Of a stretch of DNA of 8,031 bases, positions 5,829 to 8,031 are shown piece by piece. The position numbers and the translations under genes are program-made. The DNA comes from an uncultured Clostridia bacterium. Its GTDB lineage: Bacteria; Bacillota; Clostridia; TANB77; CAG-508. Where the stretch lies: assembly GCA_934154515.1 (NCBI GenBank), contig CAKPGD010000052.1, positions 1 to 8,031 on the forward strand. Reading direction: 5' to 3'. Positions within the stretch are counted from its first letter, which is position 1. Every line of letters starts with the position of its first letter. Under the pieces are notes generated by a model, which ran no database searches, was not told the origin of the DNA, and worked only from the letters and a program-made list of their open reading frames with translations.

Positions 5829-6104
5829 TTAAATTGCAGCATTCAAATTAATTTCGATTTGTTTTATAACATCTAACGCTAGACTTTGCTCTTTTGCTTG
5901 TTTTACCAAATAATCAAATTTTGCTCTACATGCTTTTATTTGATACGTATAATAATCTATTAAATCCGATTCTGCATATTCAAAATTTTTACAGGCTTCA
6001 TCTAATTCTTTCTTTGCCTTCATTATACTAAGTATTAAATCTATTTCTTTTTGTTCTTCTGTCTTTTCTACTATTTTATTATCTCTTAAATATTCATTTT
6101 CCAA
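5829..6104 (-). CDS. yaaL: YaaL-like DUF2508 family protein
   Basis: The 91-residue soluble protein carries the DUF2508 pattern: a charged helix with E20-I-D-L and K29-A-K-K-E-L, F41, D47-L-I-D-Y-Y, Y54-Q-I-K-A-C, then Y65-L-V-K-Q-A-K-E72. It is predicted to be almost wholly alpha-helical. The family is small, widespread in Bacillota and of unknown function. In Bacillus subtilis yaaL lies between recR and bofA. Here the yaaL-bofA adjacency is kept but recR is absent and a cation antiporter gene lies upstream instead. The start is TTG 6104: GAGG (6113-6116) is 8 bases upstream and the first internal Met is residue 28, too late to keep the domain. The extra C-terminal segment (about 75-91) is longer than in Bacillus YaaL. 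A 7-bp hairpin (6121-6138) lies just upstream of the ribosome binding site. A poor promoter (TATAAT at 6188-6193, no good -35) may drive it, or it may be read from the antiporter gene. Confidence 0.82.
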   Translation of the reverse strand: MENEYLRDNKIVEKTEEQKEIDLILSIMKAKKELDEACKNFEYAESDLIDYYTYQIKACRAKFDYLVKQAKEQSLALDVIKQIEINLNAAI

Positions 6105-6120
6105 TTTATTTTCCTCACAT

Positions 6121-6138
6121 AATGTAGAACACTACATT
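6121..6138 (-). other. 7-bp hairpin just upstream of yaaL
   Basis: AATGTAG (6121-6127) and CTACATT (6132-6138) form a perfect stem with a 4-base loop, 5 bases before the yaaL ribosome binding site. On the minus strand it is not followed by a T run, so it is unlikely to terminate the upstream antiporter transcript. It may shape the yaaL leader RNA. Confidence 0.4.
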
Positions 6139-6209
6139 CTTTCTTTTTCTATTTAGCTTTTTACTACTATTTGTATACACTATTACTATTATATTCATAT
6201 TATTGTAAT

Positions 6210-7055
6210 TTATACCAAATTTATTATAATTATTCCTATACTCTGTATTATAAATAAATTTAATACATTAGATGTGAGTAAATTATTTGTTGCTTCAACA
6301 ACGCCTTCTTCATTCTCTTTTGTTTTACTCTTTTTATAATGTCTTTGAGATTCAAAAAATGTTATTAATTCTGGTAAACTTGTTGTAAATCCTAATGCTA
6401 TTCCTATTATAATCTCTGGTATATTAAATTTCATTGACATGTTTTCTAGTACAATGCTTAGTCTATCTCCTAATAAATATAATGCAACTGATGTTATTAC
6501 TAAATATATTGAATATTTTATAATTAATGCTCTTTTTCCTTTTACCCATCTTTTTTCTTCTTCTATTTTTTCATAAGATTCTTCATATGATTTTTTTAAA
6601 TACATTTTATGAATATTTAAATTTATATTATAAAATAATATAAATAGTATTAAAAATACTGGTACAACATATAATTCAAATTCTATATTAAATATTAACA
6701 TCAATATTGGTATTAAAATTGTTAATAATACTAATAATAATTGTATTCTTATTGCCTTGTTTCTTAGAATTTTGTGATTTTTATTTAGTATTATTGCAAA
6801 TGAATATTGTACCAAATTTATTATATTAGAACTTATTATATTAAATACACTTGTAGCTGCAAGCCCTGCAAAAGCTGAAAATGATATTGTAAGTAATTCT
6901 GGTACTGAAGTTGCTACACCTGCTATATTTCCAACTGCTTTTGCTGATAAATTTAATGCTTCTGCTAATTTTCTTAATAGCCTTACTAAAGCATATTTTG
7001 AAATTGCTACTATTAATAACGAATATATTAAAAATTTTACTATCTCTATAAACAT
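6210..7055 (-). CDS. Sodium/calcium exchanger-type membrane protein (CaCA family)
   Basis: The 281-residue inner-membrane protein has two homologous halves, each with a CaCA alpha-repeat. Half 1 carries G46-V-A-T-S-V-P-E53-L and N72-I-I-S-S-N-I-I-N80. Half 2 carries G222-F-T-T-S-L-P-E229-L and E254-A-T-N-N-L-L-T-S-N263-V-L-N266. In the exchanger family the Glu of each PE motif and the Asn/Ser residues of the second motif bind cations at the centre of the membrane, and both Glu are present. A charged cytoplasmic loop (about 147-175, KKSYEESYEKIEEEKRWVKGK) separates the halves. About ten helices are expected. At 281 residues it is somewhat short of the usual 310-350, and the second motif of half 1 lacks the usual acidic residue. 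Likely role: export of Ca2+ or another cation in exchange for Na+ or H+, with specificity not predictable. ATG 7055 has AAAGGAG 6 bases upstream. Downstream lie yaaL and bofA on the same strand. Confidence 0.88.
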   Translation of the reverse strand: MFIEIVKFLIYSLLIVAISKYALVRLLRKLAEALNLSAKAVGNIAGVATSVPELLTISFSAFAGLAATSVFNIISSNIINLVQYSFAIILNKNHKILRNKAIRIQLLLVLLTILIPILMLIFNIEFELYVVPVFLILFILFYNINLNIHKMYLKKSYEESYEKIEEEKRWVKGKRALIIKYSIYLVITSVALYLLGDRLSIVLENMSMKFNIPEIIIGIALGFTTSLPELITFFESQRHYKKSKTKENEEGVVEATNNLLTSNVLNLFIIQSIGIIIINLV

Positions 7056-7086
7056 TTCTCTCTCCTTTACTCATTTTAGTATTTCC

Positions 7087-7115
7087 TTTATACAATTTTT
7101 AATGCAAAAAGCTAA
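7087..7115 (-). promoter_or_regulatory. Weak candidate promoter of the antiporter gene
   Basis: On the minus strand TTAGCT (7110-7115) and TATAAA (7087-7092) are 17 bases apart. The -10 is good (5 of 6) but the -35 is poor. Transcription would start near 7080, about 25 bases before ATG 7055. Confidence 0.3.
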
Positions 7116-7122
7116 GTTTTTA

Positions 7123-7151
7123 TTGATTTTTTGTTATTTGTGTGTTAAACT
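7123..7151 (+). promoter_or_regulatory. Promoter of the T-box-serS unit (extended -10)
   Basis: TTGATT (7123-7128) lies 17 bases from TAAACT (7146-7151), which is preceded by TGT (7143-7145), an extended -10 motif. Transcription would start near 7158, just before the base of T-box stem I. Alternative -10 boxes (TATATA 7151-7156, TACATT 7155-7160) cannot be excluded. Confidence 0.45.
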
Positions 7152-7160
7152 ATATACATT

Positions 7161-7383
7161 AATAAGAGCTAAAATAAGAGATTAGTACTAATTTTAATTT
7201 TATTTAGAGAGCCTACGGTTGGTGCAAGTAGGATAAAATACTTTAGGAATCTACTTTTATTGCTTTTCGTAAAACGAAACCGAGTTATGCTAGGTTATAA
7301 GCATTTTTAAGATACTATTTTATAGTAATTAAGGTGGCACCACGAAGAAATATCGTCCTTATGCATAGCATAAGGGCTTTTTG
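7161..7383 (+). promoter_or_regulatory. T-box riboswitch with serine specifier, controlling serS
   Basis: All main parts of a T-box leader are visible. Stem I base pairs AATAAGAG (7173-7180) with CTTTTATT (7254-7261). AGTA (7184-7187) and GAA (7247-7249) form the loop-E motif. The next triplet, TCT (7250-7252), is a serine codon followed by the conserved A. The distal arm is AGAGA (7206-7210) with CCTAC/GTAGG (7212-7216 and 7228-7232). A stem IIA/B pseudoknot is supported by ATGCT/AGCAT (7287-7291 and 7300-7304) and AACC/GGTT (7278-7281 and 7293-7296). Stem III is TACTAT/ATAGTA (7313-7327). The T-box AAGGTGGCACCACG (7331-7344) offers UGGC, complementary to the GCCA 3' end of tRNA-Ser. AAGG and ACG pair with CGTCCTT (7354-7360) to form the antiterminator. 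Uncharged tRNA-Ser should favour antitermination and raise serS expression. Confidence 0.95.
7355..7382 (+). terminator. T-box regulated intrinsic terminator
   Basis: GTCCTTATGC (7355-7364) pairs with GCATAAGGGC (7368-7377) through 10 pairs including one G-U, with an ATA loop and a T run at 7378-7382. Its 5' arm shares CCTT with the antiterminator, so the two structures exclude each other. Confidence 0.93.
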
Positions 7384-7459
7384 TTACCCACTACTGGTAT
7401 AAAAACTAATATATCTAGCATAAATGTGTCACTACAATAAATTTAAATGGAGGTATAAT

Positions 7460-8031
7460 ATGATTGATATTAAATTTTTAAGAGAAAAACCTGATGTAGT
7501 TAAACAAAACATCAAAAATAAATTTCAAGATCATAAACTTTGCTTAGTTGACGAAGTTATTGACTTAGATTTAAAAAATCGTGAAGTTAAATTAAAAGGT
7601 GATGAACTTCGTGCTTCTAGAAATACTTTAAGTAGCCAAATAGGTATGTTAATGAAATCTGGTAAAAAAGATGAAGCTGAAGAAATTAAATTACAAGTTA
7701 AAAAAATTAACGATGAACTAGTCGAAAATGAGAAATTAGAAGAACATTATTCTGCTGAAATTAAAGAAAGAATGATGAAAATTCCTAATATAATTGACCC
7801 ATCTGTTCCTATTGGAAAAGATGATTCAGAAAATGTTGAAGTTCAAAGATTTGGTGAACCTGTTGTTCCTTCTTTCGAGATTCCTCATCATGCTGATATT
7901 ATTGAAAAAGTTCATGGTATGGATAAAGATTCTGCAGGTCGTACAAGTGGTGTTGGTTTCTATTATTTAATAGGAGATATTGCAAGACTTCATGAAGCAA
8001 TGCTTGCTTATGCACGTGATTATATGATAGA
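7460..8031 (+). CDS. serS: Serine--tRNA ligase, 5' part (cut by window end)
   Basis: From ATG 7460, 190 open codons run to the window edge. The full enzyme is usually about 425 residues, so less than half is present. GGAGG (7449-7453) lies 6 bases upstream. The start MIDIKFLREKPDVVKQNIKN is the typical SerS N-terminus. Residues about 30-105 form the charged antiparallel coiled-coil arm that grips the long variable arm of tRNA-Ser. I107-P-N-I-I marks the linker, and from about 150 the class II catalytic domain begins (S163-G-V-G-F-Y-Y-L, G172-D-I-A-R-L). The enzyme charges tRNA-Ser with serine using ATP in the cytoplasm. The stretch R161-T-S-G-V-G-F...L177-H-E-A differs from the more common A-x-x-x-S-G-x-R-F-Y form, suggesting a divergent SerS subfamily found in some Clostridia. 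That is from memory and less certain. The serine T-box just upstream independently confirms the call. Confidence 0.96.
   Translation, partial: MIDIKFLREKPDVVKQNIKNKFQDHKLCLVDEVIDLDLKNREVKLKGDELRASRNTLSSQIGMLMKSGKKDEAEEIKLQVKKINDELVENEKLEEHYSAEIKERMMKIPNIIDPSVPIGKDDSENVEVQRFGEPVVPSFEIPHHADIIEKVHGMDKDSAGRTSGVGFYYLIGDIARLHEAMLAYARDYMI

Larger units (their letters stand above)
7056..7459. other. Divergent intergenic region holding the serS leader
   Basis: This gap of about 400 bases lies between the antiporter start and the serS start. It is almost fully explained by a weak minus-strand promoter (7087-7115), the plus-strand promoter (7123-7151), the T-box (7161-7383) and a plain spacer of about 65 bases (7384-7448) before the serS ribosome binding site. 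The word AATAAGAG occurs twice in tandem-like order (7161-7168 and 7173-7180), and either copy could pair with the 3' base of stem I. I see no gene here. Confidence 0.7.

Noticed and set aside
6121..6138. Terminator of the antiporter gene
   Set aside because: The 7-bp hairpin is followed on the minus strand by ATGTGAGG and not by T residues, and it sits immediately before the yaaL ribosome binding site.
1..8031. CRISPR array, insertion sequence, phage genes or a toxin-antitoxin pair
   Set aside because: I found no regularly spaced repeats, no transposase or integrase motifs, no terminal repeats with target duplication, and no pair of small overlapping genes anywhere in the window.

Overview
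The window is AT-rich DNA from a low-GC, spore-forming member of the Bacillota, most likely an uncultured gut-type Clostridia. Supporting signs are the sporulation gene bofA beside a yaaL-type (DUF2508) gene, a T-box leader on serS, a YitT-family membrane protein, AAGGAGG-type ribosome binding sites, near-consensus sigma-A promoters, and a prepilin-like surface protein with the 'ITLIsLIVTIVILIILAGI' N-terminus common in such genomes. The species cannot be named from the sequence alone.

Layout, left to right. (1) Positions 1-404, minus strand: the 5' part of a prepilin-like surface protein whose 3' end lies outside the window. A 377-base AT-rich gap follows with its promoter and that of the next gene. 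(2) 782-2527, plus strand: a 581-residue soluble protein with one intact GGDEF domain and a second, degenerate one. Its promoter occupies 731-759, which fixes the start at ATG 782. (3) A compact terminator fills the 34 bases between this gene and the convergent yitT-like gene (2562-3431, minus). (4) An 83-residue hypothetical protein (3576-3827, minus) with its own promoter and terminator. (5) A dicarboxylate/amino acid:cation symporter (4018-5298, minus) with a changed substrate-binding arginine. (6) A minus-strand run of a CaCA-type cation antiporter (6210-7055), yaaL (5829-6104) and bofA (5482-5745). Both yaaL and bofA appear to start at TTG. bofA is preceded by a perfect 14-bp inverted repeat overlapping a sigma-E-like promoter and the bofA ribosome binding site. 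(7) 7123-7459: promoter and complete T-box riboswitch with a serine specifier (UCU) and a UGGC bulge matching tRNA-Ser. (8) 7460-8031: the 5' part of serS, cut by the window end.

Most genes look like separately transcribed chromosomal housekeeping, transport and signalling genes, not one pathway. The yaaL-bofA pair is the clearest functional unit (sporulation, sigma-K checkpoint in relatives), and the T-box-serS unit is the clearest regulatory one. I see no CRISPR array, transposase, integrase, tRNA, rRNA or obvious defence system. The items most worth a second look are the bofA inverted repeat, the unusual dual-GGDEF protein and the altered binding site of the symporter.
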